Assembly: GCA_934178345.1 (NCBI GenBank)
Contig: CAKPQG010000015.1
Location: forward strand, 1-58,274
Direction: 5' to 3'
DNA from: an uncultured Dialister sp.
Lineage (GTDB): Bacteria > Bacillota > Negativicutes > Veillonellales > Dialisteraceae
DNA: 58,274 nucleotides
Part shown: positions 26,301 through 34,134 of the stretch, piece after piece
How the letters are laid out: each line of letters opens with the position of its first letter
How positions within the stretch are numbered: the stretch's first letter is position 1
Notes under the pieces: model-generated
Told to the model about the DNA's origin: nothing
Databases searched by the model: none
Seen by the model: only the letters and a program-made list of their open reading frames with translations
Position numbers and translations under genes: made by a program

Positions 26301-26863
26301 ACAAGGTCATCCCAGCGGGGAATCTTGGCAGACAATTCATTGGCGATCGTGACATGCCGCTTCTCGAGCTCGCTGGTCAGCGACACGCCATGCAGGGAAA
26401 AGACTTGAAAGGGATCATTGTCGATGGCACGGCTCACTTCATAGATGACGGCCGCGATGTGCTTGCAGAGGTGCGCCCAGTCAGGACAGCTGCAATGCAT
26501 CTCGATATCATTCATCGAAGAAGGGAACAGGGAAAGCCCTGCCTTTTCCGCAAGTTCCATGACCGCAGGTGACAGCTCCCGATGCAGGAGCTTCGTCACG
26601 ATCGAAGGATGGCGCGATACATCGTCCAGAAAGGCCTGGACTTTGTTTTCCGGAAAAGGAGGAAGCGTGAGCGTGACATTGTAGGGCGTGCGCCGCGTCC
26701 CCTGCACCTTTGCAGTCAGTGTCTCACGCTTCTGATGCATGGAAATGACCGCGCCGCCTCGCGCATACACCCGCCCGCGCGGCAGGCGGTTCTCATAGTC
26801 CGCCTCTTCGAGCGCTTTCAGCCACTCACTCCCCCACCATGTATTGCCATATTGTAATTTCAT
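23345..26863 (-). CDS. SNF2-family DNA helicase/ATPase with SWIM zinc finger
   Basis: A 1172-residue Swi2/Snf2-type ATP-dependent translocase. A SWIM zinc motif (CSCPDWAHLCKH) lies near residue 128-139. The helicase core holds the Walker A loop DDMGLGKTLQV near 730, the DEAQNIKNP box II near 826, SGTPVENS, and the C-terminal motifs FILSLKAAGTGLNLT and QATDRAYRIGQ. The long region between is a SNF2-associated linker. Bacterial members of this type are thought to act on stalled RNA polymerase or in DNA repair, but the precise role is not established. It is a single gene with its own spacers, and its GC content is much higher than the polysaccharide genes. Confidence 0.93.
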   Translation of the reverse strand: MKLQYGNTWWGSEWLKALEEADYENRLPRGRVYARGGAVISMHQKRETLTAKVQGTRRTPYNVTLTLPPFPENKVQAFLDDVSRHPSIVTKLLHRELSPAVMELAEKAGLSLFPSSMNDIEMHCSCPDWAHLCKHIAAVIYEVSRAIDNDPFQVFSLHGVSLTSELEKRHVTIANELSAKIPRWDDLVKGEPVKDVALPLAEETAEIPDFTKVKSLFSLWMRVLPVSPAFYGRGSFSRVYEKTMAGVRKVAEKALFDSSAIYVVGGGKDSLELASVSSVHLVIEGLSEGKLYTDRGDWWPMSRFLAALLDMTEEEAQDSSYTVRAFREVVLLAIHLLRTGNAIPELVRVDENALAIRWMPTEQDAGTAEAMGLLSKWVTPALVEIARYREKKCLAKEPAEAALSLFLTHLMQNMAKKNFADDPIYDLFFMGDRLMARAGRPHPEADGIASWLSYFHLSAARWQPVLLVSDDPKTKSFHLDLSVVDSEDSEGDAVPLADVFTKDDYDACRYQILKDIDLLSSLVTGMEDYMDSEGRTPISFTAETFAPFLLEAIPAMHLLGARVILPKSLQRLIRPKKTLRLKKKEEGAARTPTLLSLEDMLDFDWQIALGDERISPEDFEKLSVKAGSLIAFKGQYLYVTEEDLKKLEKMWQRPLSLKGEELLRIALEGSYEGAEISMTSEVKRLLSSMKEGEPVALPENVCATLRPYQKRGYAWLYNNSRLGFGSILADDMGLGKTLQVITFLEKLREEGRLAKKKALIVVPTSLLSNWQEEIARFAPALTVFLYYGAKRDLADFKADILLTTYGLLRSDQDFLKKKKWEVFIIDEAQNIKNPDTAQSQAVRGMKAPIRIAISGTPVENSLKEFWSIMEFTNKGYLGSAKTFQTRYANPIQYEQDRKAAERFKSITAPMLLRRLKTDKTIISDLPDKLEQDEYTLLTPAQAALYHQTVEESLRVISEQKDGDKASLFKRQGLVLQMILALKEICNHPALFTKEDNWDPALSGKAERLLDLAESIQASREKALIFTQFKSMGDKLADFLESKLGERPMFLHGGCSLQERKDMVDRFQTDPKARFFILSLKAAGTGLNLTAASHVIHYDLWWNPAVESQATDRAYRIGQKNNVLVHRFITKNTFEEKINEIIQKKKSLADMTVSVGESWIGNLTDDELSKIFR

Positions 26864-26929
26864 CGTCTTTGCCTCGCTTCTGTGTATTTTTCTTTATTAT
26901 ATGAAATCGCCGCGATGCGGGCAATGGGC

Positions 26930-27525
26930 GTAACGGATGCCATGGGGAAGGGGGACCGCGTCAGCGGTGGATAGGGTGCTTTCGTAAACGGCATACTTGA
27001 AACGATCTCCCCCGCTCTTTTTCATACCGCTAGAACCCTATCCGGCTCGCTCCGCTCGCCACCTTCCCCACGCGGGGAAGGCTTTGATACAGAAATACCG
27101 CTTTCCTCACCCAACCTCCGCCCCTTCGGGGCACCTCCTTCCATAGGAAGGAGGGAGTGTCCACGCGAGCCCCTTCCCTTGGAAGGGGCTGCCGAGCACA
27201 GCGAGGCGGGGTTGGCTTCCTTTTGGGGCGGCGAAGCCGCCTCCTCTTTGCCTTCCCCATTGGGGAAGGGGGACCGCGCAGCGGTGGATAGGGTGCTTTC
27301 GTTAATGGCGCGCCTGAGACTATCCCCCCTCTTTCATACCGCCAGTGCCCTATCCGCCCCTTCGGGGCACCTTCCCCTCGAGGGGAAGGCTTTGTCCGTC
27401 GCTATCGGTTTCTCCGCATATACTTGTATTCGCTCTGACGACATAGGATTACGGCTTGCCGCGCTTGCATTCTGTGCAAATAAAAACCGCTCTGCGAGGA
27501 CTGGCTTCGCAGAGCGGTTTCTGAT
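26930..27525. repeat. GC-rich palindromic repeat mosaic between helicase and glmS
   Basis: This 666-bp gene-free spacer is a mosaic of blocks that recur at 31620-32345 and 47820-47880. One block runs around 'ccttccccattggggaagg' into a GATAGGGTGC end; another reads ACCCTATCC followed by a self-complementary CCTTCCCC..GGGGAAGG hairpin. A ~115-bp block at about 27105-27220 recurs nearly unchanged at about 31870-31990. A hairpin at about 27485-27522 with the arms AAACCGCTCTGCGA and TCGCAGAGCGGTTT lies just downstream of the glmS stop and is likely its terminator. Confidence 0.8.
27484..27522 (-). terminator. probable terminator of glmS
   Basis: The arms AAAACCGCTCTGCGA and TCGCAGAGCGGTTTC are reverse complements around GGACTGGCT, followed on the minus strand by a short T-rich stretch. 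It begins 8 bp past the glmS stop. Confidence 0.7.
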
Positions 27526-27529
27526 TCTA

Positions 27530-29356
27530 TTATTCTACGGTCACGGATTTTGCGAGATTTCTCGGCTTATCCACATCATTTCCTCTCTTGATAGAGGTGT
27601 AGTAAGCGAGGAGCTGCATCGGAATGACGGCGAGGATCGGTGCGATGAAGGGATCGACTCTCGGGATACGGACGGTCTCGGTCGTGTACTTCGCGATTTC
27701 TGTATCATCGACGAAGCCGATGCCGAGGACTTCGGCACCGCGGGCGCGGACTTCCTGAATATTGCTGTACATCTTCGCGCTGACATCATCCTGTGTCGCT
27801 ACGGCGATGACCGGGGTTTCCGGCGAGATGAGGGCGAGGGTGCCATGCTTCAGTTCGCCGGCAGCGTAGGACTCCGCATGGATGTAGGAGACTTCCTTCA
27901 GCTTCAGTGCGCCTTCCATGGCGATCGCATAGTCGATGGAACGGCCAAGGTAGAAAATATCATTCGCCTTGATGAGCTTTTCAGCGACGTCTGCCATGTG
28001 TTCTTTTTCATCAAGCACGGTGTCGATCTGATCCGGCAGATCTCTCAGTGCGGTGGTGATCTTCTGGATGAGTGCCGGCTTCAGTATGCCTTTCAGCTGG
28101 CCCATGTAGAGGGCGAGGAGCAGGAGCGCCACGAGCTGGGTGGTATAGGCTTTCGTAGAAGCGACGGCGATTTCCGGACCCGCCAGGGTGTAGACGACAT
28201 TGTCGGCTTCACGCGCGATGGAGGAGCCGATGGAATTCGTCACGGCAAGGCTCTTGGCACCGAGGCGTTTCGCTTCTTTGAGAGCCGCCAGGGTATCGAT
28301 GGTTTCGCCGGACTGGCTGACTACGATGCAGAGGGTCTTATCGGTCGTGAGCGGACGGCTGTATCTATATTCGGAAGCGATTTCTACAGATACGGGGATC
28401 TTCACGAAGCGTTCGATGTAGTGCTTTGCGACGAGGCCGGCATGGTATGCGGTGCCGCAGGCGGTGATCAGGATGTGATCGATGCCGGAGAGGCATTCTT
28501 TCGTCCAGCCGAGATCGTCGAAATTGACGGAGCCGTCTTTATTGAGATGGATCTGTACGGTATCATGGACCGCTTTGGGCTGTTCATAGATTTCCTTCAG
28601 CATGAAATGCGGGTAACCGCCTTTTTCTGCGGCTTCCGCGCTCCACTTGACTTCCTGGATTTCTTTTGCAATCGGCTTGCCTTCGGCATCGAAAAGGGAA
28701 ACGCCATCTTTCTTCACGATGGCCAGCTCGCAGTCGTCAAGGATATAAATTTTTCTGGTATGGTTGATGACAGCCGGGATGTCGGAGGCGATGAAATTCT
28801 CGCCATCACCGAGGCCGATGATGAGCGGATTGTCCTTTTTCGTGCAGATGATGGTGTCCGGCACCGCTTTGTCCATGATGACGAGGCTGTAGGAGCCTTC
28901 GATCACGGAGAGGACTTTGCGGACGGTGGAGAAGAAATCTCCGTCATCCATCTTTTCAAGAAGGTGTGCTACGACTTCGGTGTCGGTATCCGACTTGAAG
29001 ACATGGCCTTCATCGATCAGCTGCTTCTTGAGCGTCATGTAGTTTTCGATGATGCCATTGTGTACGATGACGAAATGGTTGTGGCAGTCGCCATGCGGAT
29101 GGGCATTCCGATCCGAAGGCTGTCCGTGCGTCGCCCAGCGGGTATGCCCGATGCCGATGTGACCGGTAAGCGGATGTTCTTTCAGGGCTGCTTCCAGATT
29201 TGCCAGACGGCCTTTCTTCTTTTCGATGGAAATCGTGCCTTTGTCATAGACGGCGATACCAGCCGAGTCATAGCCGCGATATTCGAGGCGTCTCAGCCCA
29301 TCAATCAAAAAGCGGGACGCTTCGCCGCTGCCCACATAACCTACAATACCACACAT
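27530..29356 (-). CDS. glmS: glutamine--fructose-6-phosphate aminotransferase (isomerizing)
   Basis: A 608-residue glucosamine 6-phosphate synthase, the entry point to UDP-GlcNAc for peptidoglycan and lipopolysaccharide. After removal of Met the nucleophile Cys is N-terminal (MCGIVGYVG). The glutaminase half (1-~240) shows HTRWATHGQPSDRNAHPH and NGIIENY; the isomerase half has two SIS domains with ACGTAYHAG, SQSGETIDTLAALKEAK and the C-terminal PRNLAKSVTVE. The open frame extends to 29437, but the ATG at 29356 follows AAGGAGG by 8 nt and gives the obligatory N-terminal Cys. No glmS ribozyme core was seen upstream. Confidence 0.97.
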   Translation of the reverse strand: MCGIVGYVGSGEASRFLIDGLRRLEYRGYDSAGIAVYDKGTISIEKKKGRLANLEAALKEHPLTGHIGIGHTRWATHGQPSDRNAHPHGDCHNHFVIVHNGIIENYMTLKKQLIDEGHVFKSDTDTEVVAHLLEKMDDGDFFSTVRKVLSVIEGSYSLVIMDKAVPDTIICTKKDNPLIIGLGDGENFIASDIPAVINHTRKIYILDDCELAIVKKDGVSLFDAEGKPIAKEIQEVKWSAEAAEKGGYPHFMLKEIYEQPKAVHDTVQIHLNKDGSVNFDDLGWTKECLSGIDHILITACGTAYHAGLVAKHYIERFVKIPVSVEIASEYRYSRPLTTDKTLCIVVSQSGETIDTLAALKEAKRLGAKSLAVTNSIGSSIAREADNVVYTLAGPEIAVASTKAYTTQLVALLLLALYMGQLKGILKPALIQKITTALRDLPDQIDTVLDEKEHMADVAEKLIKANDIFYLGRSIDYAIAMEGALKLKEVSYIHAESYAAGELKHGTLALISPETPVIAVATQDDVSAKMYSNIQEVRARGAEVLGIGFVDDTEIAKYTTETVRIPRVDPFIAPILAVIPMQLLAYYTSIKRGNDVDKPRNLAKSVTVE

Positions 29357-29482
29357 ACGGTATTCCTCCTTGCGTATTTCTTTGGAATGCTCTGCCGCTC
29401 TGGGCCGCCCCTTTCCATCAGGGCTGTCTTGGCTCATAAGCCAGAGGATTTTTTGTTCTTATATGATATAAAGGAATTAAAT

Positions 29483-29510
29483 TCTATAGAAATGCGGACC
29501 CCGCCCGCAA
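29483..29510 (-). promoter_or_regulatory. candidate glmS promoter
   Basis: On the minus strand TTGCGG (29510-29505) and TATAGA (29488-29483) have a 16-nt spacer, about 130 nt upstream of the glmS start. Confidence 0.45.
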
Positions 29511-29576
29511 CTATTCATACGGAGTTTATTATATCACATGTCATAAAAATAAGATATTCTTTTATGAACACGTAAA

Positions 29577-29603
29577 AAGGAGCATAACTGAGTTAAGCTC
29601 CTT
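29577..29603 (-). terminator. terminator upstream of glmS, for the YIP1-like gene
   Basis: AAGGAGC and GCTCCTT pair around a loop that itself has a small TAAC/GTTA helix. A TTTTT run follows on the minus strand; a weaker T run follows on the plus strand. Confidence 0.65.
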
Positions 29604-29644
29604 CGCTACGTTTTTCTCATTATAGCATGGTTTGGAAGAGAAGG

Positions 29645-29735
29645 AAAGGGGGGGTGACTGGTGACTAGGGACTGGTGACTGGTGACCAGGGAGACTAGGA
29701 GACATTAGACTTTAGACTTCTAACTTATGACGTCT
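29645..29735. repeat. degenerate 7-bp tandem repeats
   Basis: Repeats of GTGACTG/GTGACTA type pass into GACATTAGACTTTAGACTTCTAACTTATGACGTC-like heptamers (shown here only as a pattern). The block lies just downstream of the YIP1-like gene and belongs to the same family as the blocks at 32400, 34040, 49503 and 55285. Confidence 0.65.
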
Positions 29736-29743
29736 TATCTCAT

Positions 29744-30334
29744 TCAAATCGATCCCAGCACAGATCCGATTTCCTGCATCTCTTCCATTTCAGAAAGGCC
29801 TGCCACCGCGGCGAAGACGCCGATCATCGCAAGGAGAAGAAGGAAGAGAAGAATCATCACATAGGGCGCGATGGCGATCAGAACGGATTTCCCGGTGGAG
29901 AAGAAATAATTCTCGCGGATCGCAAGGACATCAAGGACGAAGGTCCACACGCAGATCGCAAATGAGCCGATGCCTGAAAGGAAGGAAAGCCCCATATTTT
30001 CCGCCAGCGTGAAGAAGACGGAAAAGGCCAGCGGCAGCGATGCCGCCATGAATCCGGCGGTGATGCCCTTCGCGCTCCCTTGCCCGCCGAGAAGTCCGGA
30101 GAAGTAGTCGGTCACGGCACTGTGGACAAGGAGGGAAAGCCCCAGAAAGAGAAGCACGGCCAGAAACTCGACAAGAAGCCCCGGCCCTTCCGAAAAGGCG
30201 GACAGCACCGTCAGGAAAAGCGTAAAGAGCCAGAGGATCCCCGCTTCGCGAAGTCGTTCGCCGCGGGTGATGTCATAAAGCGCCGCCCGCGGTGTCACGA
30301 TCAGCGAGTAGACAAGATCAAGAAAGGTATTCAT
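29744..30334 (-). CDS. YIP1-like integral membrane protein
   Basis: A 196-residue membrane protein with about five hydrophobic segments. The N-terminal FLDLVYSLIVTPRAALYDI followed by spaced helices fits the YIP1 (PF04893) family pattern, in which a short amphipathic start with a conserved Pro precedes the helices. Bacterial members have no established role. It stands between sppA and glmS with repeat-rich spacers on both sides and appears to be a single-gene transcript ending at the hairpin 29577-29603. Confidence 0.75.
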   Translation of the reverse strand: MNTFLDLVYSLIVTPRAALYDITRGERLREAGILWLFTLFLTVLSAFSEGPGLLVEFLAVLLFLGLSLLVHSAVTDYFSGLLGGQGSAKGITAGFMAASLPLAFSVFFTLAENMGLSFLSGIGSFAICVWTFVLDVLAIRENYFFSTGKSVLIAIAPYVMILLFLLLLAMIGVFAAVAGLSEMEEMQEIGSVLGSI

Positions 30335-30473
30335 TGAATTGCTCCTTTGGAATCAAATATGATGCGATCGGAAAGTCTTGGAGAGTGAGAGACATCAGAC
30401 TTGTAGACGTTAGACTTTAGACTTCTGATATTCCTTAGTCTCCTAGTCTCTCAGTCTCTTAGTCTAATACTCC

Positions 30474-31424
30474 TCACTTTATCGTGGGATTCTCCCCTTC
30501 TACAAGGGCTTTCTTCATGCTCCCTGCCATGGATTCTCCCATGACTTTCGAGAGCTGGGCGGCTTCGCCGCGAAGGAGGGAGCGGAGTGTCACTGCGCCA
30601 TTCGTATACGAGCGAGTCTCTATATGATCCACATCGAGCCCGCCACTCGAAGCAGCGTAGTTCAGCGCATCATAATAATTGCCCATGGCATCGACAAGGC
30701 CCAGATCCTGTGCCTGCCGGCCCGTCAGGATGCGCCCATCGGCGATGCTCTTCACTTTTGCCTCATCCATATGGCGTCCGTCCGCCACCGTCTGGACGAA
30801 CTGGTGGTAAATGTCATCGACCATGGTCTGCAGCATCTCGCGCTCTTCGCCTGTCATCGGGCGGTACATGGAGAGGATATCCTTGTGCGCGCCGCTCTTG
30901 ATCTTATCATTCTTGACACCGACCTTATCCATCAGGTCTTCGATATTGGTATAGTCCATGTAAACGCCGATGCTGCCTGTCATCGTGGCTGGAGAGGCGA
31001 AAATGTAATTTCCCTTGCTCGCCAGCCAGTAGCCTGCCGAGGCGCACATATCGCCCATGGAAATCACGATGGGCTTCTTGCTGCTGCGGATCTTATCCAT
31101 TTCTTCCGCGATCTCCTGGGTCGCTCCAGTCGAGCCGCCCGGGCTGTTGATGCGGATCAGAATGGCTTTGGCCTGCGGATCCTTTCTGGCTTCCTGAAGC
31201 TGTCGCATGATTTCCTCAGAAGAGGAGCCGGAAGAACCGCTCAGCATCGAGTCCGTTTGCGGCCCGCCGTAGATCGCGCCGTCGATGCGAACGACGGCTA
31301 CATAGCCCTCTCCCCGCTTTTCTTTTTCTGCTTTCCAAAGGGATGTGCTGCCCACCGAGAGCGCCGCTGCAAGGAGCAGGACTGCGAGAAGCAGGATCCA
31401 TTTTCTTTTGGTCTGTATCGTCAT
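30474..31424 (-). CDS. sppA: signal peptide peptidase SppA (short type)
   Basis: A 316-residue membrane-anchored serine protease that degrades signal peptides left in the membrane. A single N-terminal anchor helix covers about residues 9-29. The oligomerisation region INSPGGSTGA follows near 92-101, the nucleophile is Ser129 in DMCASAGYW, and the general base is most likely Lys176 in DKIKSGAHKD, the spacing expected of half-length Gram-positive-type SppA. The length matches the short (single-domain) class, which forms octamers. It is flanked by repeat-rich spacers. Confidence 0.95.
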   Translation of the reverse strand: MTIQTKRKWILLLAVLLLAAALSVGSTSLWKAEKEKRGEGYVAVVRIDGAIYGGPQTDSMLSGSSGSSSEEIMRQLQEARKDPQAKAILIRINSPGGSTGATQEIAEEMDKIRSSKKPIVISMGDMCASAGYWLASKGNYIFASPATMTGSIGVYMDYTNIEDLMDKVGVKNDKIKSGAHKDILSMYRPMTGEEREMLQTMVDDIYHQFVQTVADGRHMDEAKVKSIADGRILTGRQAQDLGLVDAMGNYYDALNYAASSGGLDVDHIETRSYTNGAVTLRSLLRGEAAQLSKVMGESMAGSMKKALVEGENPTIK

Positions 31425-31619
31425 AGAAATCGTCCTTTCATTTATTGGCTGATAGTTTCATTATAGCACAGGAGAGAAGGGGTTCATTGGTCAGAATCGG
31501 ATCAGTGGTCAGGGATAGGGAGCCTTTATTGACTTGTGTTTTCCATGCTGCTTTCGGGCATCACTCTTTAAAAAATCGGCGCTCGCCTGCTGCCGTAAAT
31601 CGCCTGCTTGAAACGCAAT

Positions 31620-32345
31620 CCCCACTCTCTTTCATGCCGCTAGTACCCTATCCGGCTCGCTTTGCTCGCCACCTTCCCCACGCGGGGAAGGCTTTGCTGG
31701 GGGTATTGTTTTTCCACACATGCATGTATTTGCTCTGACGATATGGGGATAGCGGTGCTCTCGTATCGCAGCCTTCCCCATTGGGGAAGGGGGACCGCGC
31801 AGCGATGGATAGGGTGCTTTCGCAAACGGCGCACTTGAGACGATCTCCCCCAATCTTTTTCATACCGCTTTCCTCACCCAACCTCCGCCCCTTCGGGGCA
31901 CCTCCTTCCATAGGAAGGAGGGAGTGTCCACGCGAGCCCCTTCCCTTGGAAGGGGCTGCCGAGCGCAGCGAGGCGGGGTTGGCTTCCTTGGGGGGGCGGC
32001 GCTCGGGTGCCCTCGTAAATTGCCGGCTTGAGACGATCTTCCCCGCTCTTTTCCATACCGCTAGTACCCTATCCGGCTCGCTTCGCTCGCCACCTTCCCC
32101 TCGAGGGGAAGGCTTTGTGCGTCCTTATTCTTTTTTCCACATATGCGTGTATTCGCTCTGACAATGCGAGAAAAGCGGCATTCCCGTATCGCAGCCTTCC
32201 CCATTGGGGAAGGGGGACCGCGCAGCGGTGGATAGGGTGCTCTCGTAAATTGTCGACTTGAGACGCATTTTCCCGCTTTCTTTCATACCGCTAGTACCCT
32301 ATCCGCCCCTTCGGGGCACCTTCCCCTCGAGGGGAAGGCTATTCA
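31620..32345. repeat. GC-rich palindromic repeat mosaic between sppA and the aminotransferase-like gene
   Basis: At least three partial copies of the same mosaic seen at 26930-27525. Each contains a TACCCTATCCGG-type end, a self-complementary CCTTCCCC..GGGGAAGG hairpin with variable centre (ACGC or TCGA), and in between a TCCACATATGCATGTATTCGC-like link that is written here only as TCCACA..GTATTCGCTCTGAC. The copies alternate in orientation, giving inverted pairs. No gene is credible in the ORFs that cross it. Confidence 0.8.
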
Positions 32346-32394
32346 TATCAAGCGTTGAAGCCGCCACCACAAGTTTGAAAAGAGGGATGCGGGA

Positions 32395-32845
32395 TTAGAA
32401 GCCGCAAGTAACTGGTGACTGGTAGCTAGGGATTAGTGGCTAGGGATTAGGAGTCTCAAGTGACTAGTGACTGGCACGCCATCTCATGGCATCACCATTA
32501 TTTATACTTCGCGGCGCTTAGATCCTTCGACTCAGTTCTCCTGTTTCAGATCATCTATTTTCTAACATACGACGTTTTTCTCCGCTCAGGATGACGAAAT
32601 GTGCTGCACCACCCCCTTTGAACCTATAGAACCTGCTGAACCTCTTTCGCAAACAATCAAAGACCCACGGGCTGACCCTGAAGTTTGAAAGCAGGGATGA
32701 GTAGCTAGGGATTAGGGATTGGGGATTAGGAGTGACTAGTGACTGGTGACTAGTGACTTGAATACCGCCTTCGGGCATCGCCCTATTTATACTCTGCGGC
32801 GAAGCCGCCACCTTCATTCCTCATTCCTAATTCCTAATTTATGCG
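32395..32845. repeat. mixed intergenic repeats (7-bp tandem and ~80-bp dispersed)
   Basis: Heptameric blocks GGGATTA, GTGACTG and GTGACTA occur at 32400-32475 and 32695-32765, and TTCCTAA units near 32815-32838. Between them, about 32521-32602, is a dispersed ~80-bp unit running from CCTTCGACTCAGTTCTCC to CCGCTCAGGATGACGAAATG, which recurs inverted at 39820-39900 and directly at 48078-48158. Confidence 0.7.
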
Positions 32846-32905
32846 AAGCTTTCATCCCCAATCAAGGGGCAGTACGCCCCGTAGTCTACCCCTGAACCAG
32901 AACAG

Positions 32906-32940
32906 AAAAACGCACCGCGAAATCATTCGCAGTGCGTTTT
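32906..32940 (-). terminator. terminator of the aminotransferase-like gene
   Basis: AAAAACGCACCGCGAA and TTCGCAGTGCGTTTTT form a near-perfect stem with one mismatch around ATCA. T runs occur on both strands, so it can act in either direction; it lies 14 bp past the stop of the minus-strand gene. Confidence 0.85.
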
Positions 32941-32954
32941 TACATACTAACCTG

Positions 32955-33833
32955 TTACGGCAAACCGTCGCTCATGAGATGCGCATAGTGCTGCTGGATC
33001 TTACGGGTGACAGGGCCGACTTCTCCATTGCCGATCGGCTTTCCGTCGATGGAGAGGACCGGGATGATGCCGTCCTGAGAATTCGTGAGGAAGACTTCTT
33101 CCGCATTCATCATGTCTTCGAGGCGGACCGGATCTGTCGCATCATCGATGGAGGTGACGCCGGCGGTCGGAGCGACGCGGGAAAGGACGAGGGAGCGTGT
33201 GATGCCGCGGGTCATGAATTCATTCGTGCCCGGGGTCCAGATGACGCCTGCCTTGACGATGAGGACATTCGAGTGGGTGGCTTCGGTCAGAAGGCCGTCT
33301 CTGATGAAGATGCCGTCGTAGCAGCCCTGCTTCAGTGCGTCCTGACGCGCGAGAAGGTTATCCACCTGAGAGAGGGAAAGAATGTCGCAGTGATGGCCGC
33401 GATCATCTTTCATCGTGATACACTTCACGCCGTCCTGCACTTTGGCAATGGCATCCAAGCTGATCGGTTTCGCGTAGACAAGGACATTCGGGCGCAGCTG
33501 ATTTCTAGCCGGGATCAGGAAATCATGATCGCCCTGTCCGCGGGTGACGATGATCTTCACATAGCCTTCTTCGATGCCGCTTTCTTCGACGACGGTTTCC
33601 ACGATTTCAGTGAATTCGTCCGGTGCTGTCACGGGACGAATGCCCAGAAGACGCATGGAGCGGTACAGACGGTCAGTGTGATAGGAAAGAGCAAACGGAT
33701 GGCCTTTGTAGACGCGAATCCATTCATAGCATCCGTCACCAAACTGGAGTCCTCTGTCATCTGCCGCGATGATCTGGGAGAAATCATAATAGAAATTGTG
33801 ATTGTAGTATATGGTAGTTTTTCTTTCTGCCAT
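32955..33833 (-). CDS. class IV aminotransferase-fold protein, D-amino-acid-transaminase-like, lacking the catalytic lysine
   Basis: A 292-residue protein whose whole length follows D-alanine aminotransferase: DDRGLQFGDGCYEWIRV near residue 25, HTDRLYRSM near 52, KQGCYDGIFIRDG near 168, and the PLP-nitrogen-binding glutamate (Glu184) in LLTEATHSN. At the position of the Schiff-base lysine (DIKSL in canonical enzymes) it reads DILSLSQVDNLL, so Leu152 replaces Lys; the carboxylate-trap Arg/His segment is also altered. I recall the canonical sequence from memory. The ATG at 33833 follows GGAGGTGAG by 4 nt; the GTG at 33842 overlaps that site. It may be a non-catalytic or altered-chemistry relative. 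Confidence 0.85.
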   Translation of the reverse strand: MAERKTTIYYNHNFYYDFSQIIAADDRGLQFGDGCYEWIRVYKGHPFALSYHTDRLYRSMRLLGIRPVTAPDEFTEIVETVVEESGIEEGYVKIIVTRGQGDHDFLIPARNQLRPNVLVYAKPISLDAIAKVQDGVKCITMKDDRGHHCDILSLSQVDNLLARQDALKQGCYDGIFIRDGLLTEATHSNVLIVKAGVIWTPGTNEFMTRGITRSLVLSRVAPTAGVTSIDDATDPVRLEDMMNAEEVFLTNSQDGIIPVLSIDGKPIGNGEVGPVTRKIQQHYAHLMSDGLP

Positions 33834-33884
33834 ACGTCTCACCTCCGTAACAAATTGTTATTATTATAGCTTATGAGGGATATT

Positions 33885-34130
33885 ACCACTGGGGCGTTCT
33901 GCCTCTTGATTGCCTGCGAAAGAGGTTCAGCGGGTTCTATAGGTTCAAGAGGTTCAAAGGGGTTGGTGCGGCGCATAAAAACATAGAAGCGCCGCGAAGA
34001 TTTGAAACTAACGGTTTTCTCGTATCGCAAACCTAATCCCTAGCCACTAATCCCTAGCTACCAGTCCCCAGTCACTAGTCACTAGTCACTAGTCACTCGA
34101 GACTACCAGTCCCCAATTCCTGACCATTCA
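33885..34130. repeat. intergenic repeats between aminotransferase-like gene and etfA
   Basis: A GAGGTTCA/GGTTCAA-type stretch (33920-33965) is followed by a row of heptamers of CTAATCC, CCAGTCA and CTAGTCA type from about 34030 to 34105. No gene is seen. Confidence 0.65.
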
Positions 34131-34134
34131 TCCC

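Noticed and set aside
27179..29575. 798-codon plus-strand frame opposite glmS
   Set aside because: It is the antisense shadow of the GC-rich glmS gene; its translation is rich in Asp, Arg and Phe without any family motif, and it starts in a repeat.
29357..29576. glmS ribozyme/riboswitch upstream of glmS
   Set aside because: I looked for the GCGCC cleavage core and the conserved downstream elements in the leader and did not find them; a covariance-model search would settle it.
31445..32261. several 60-130-codon frames in the sppA-aminotransferase spacer
   Set aside because: They are translations of the GC-rich palindromic mosaic and similar frames appear on both strands in each copy.
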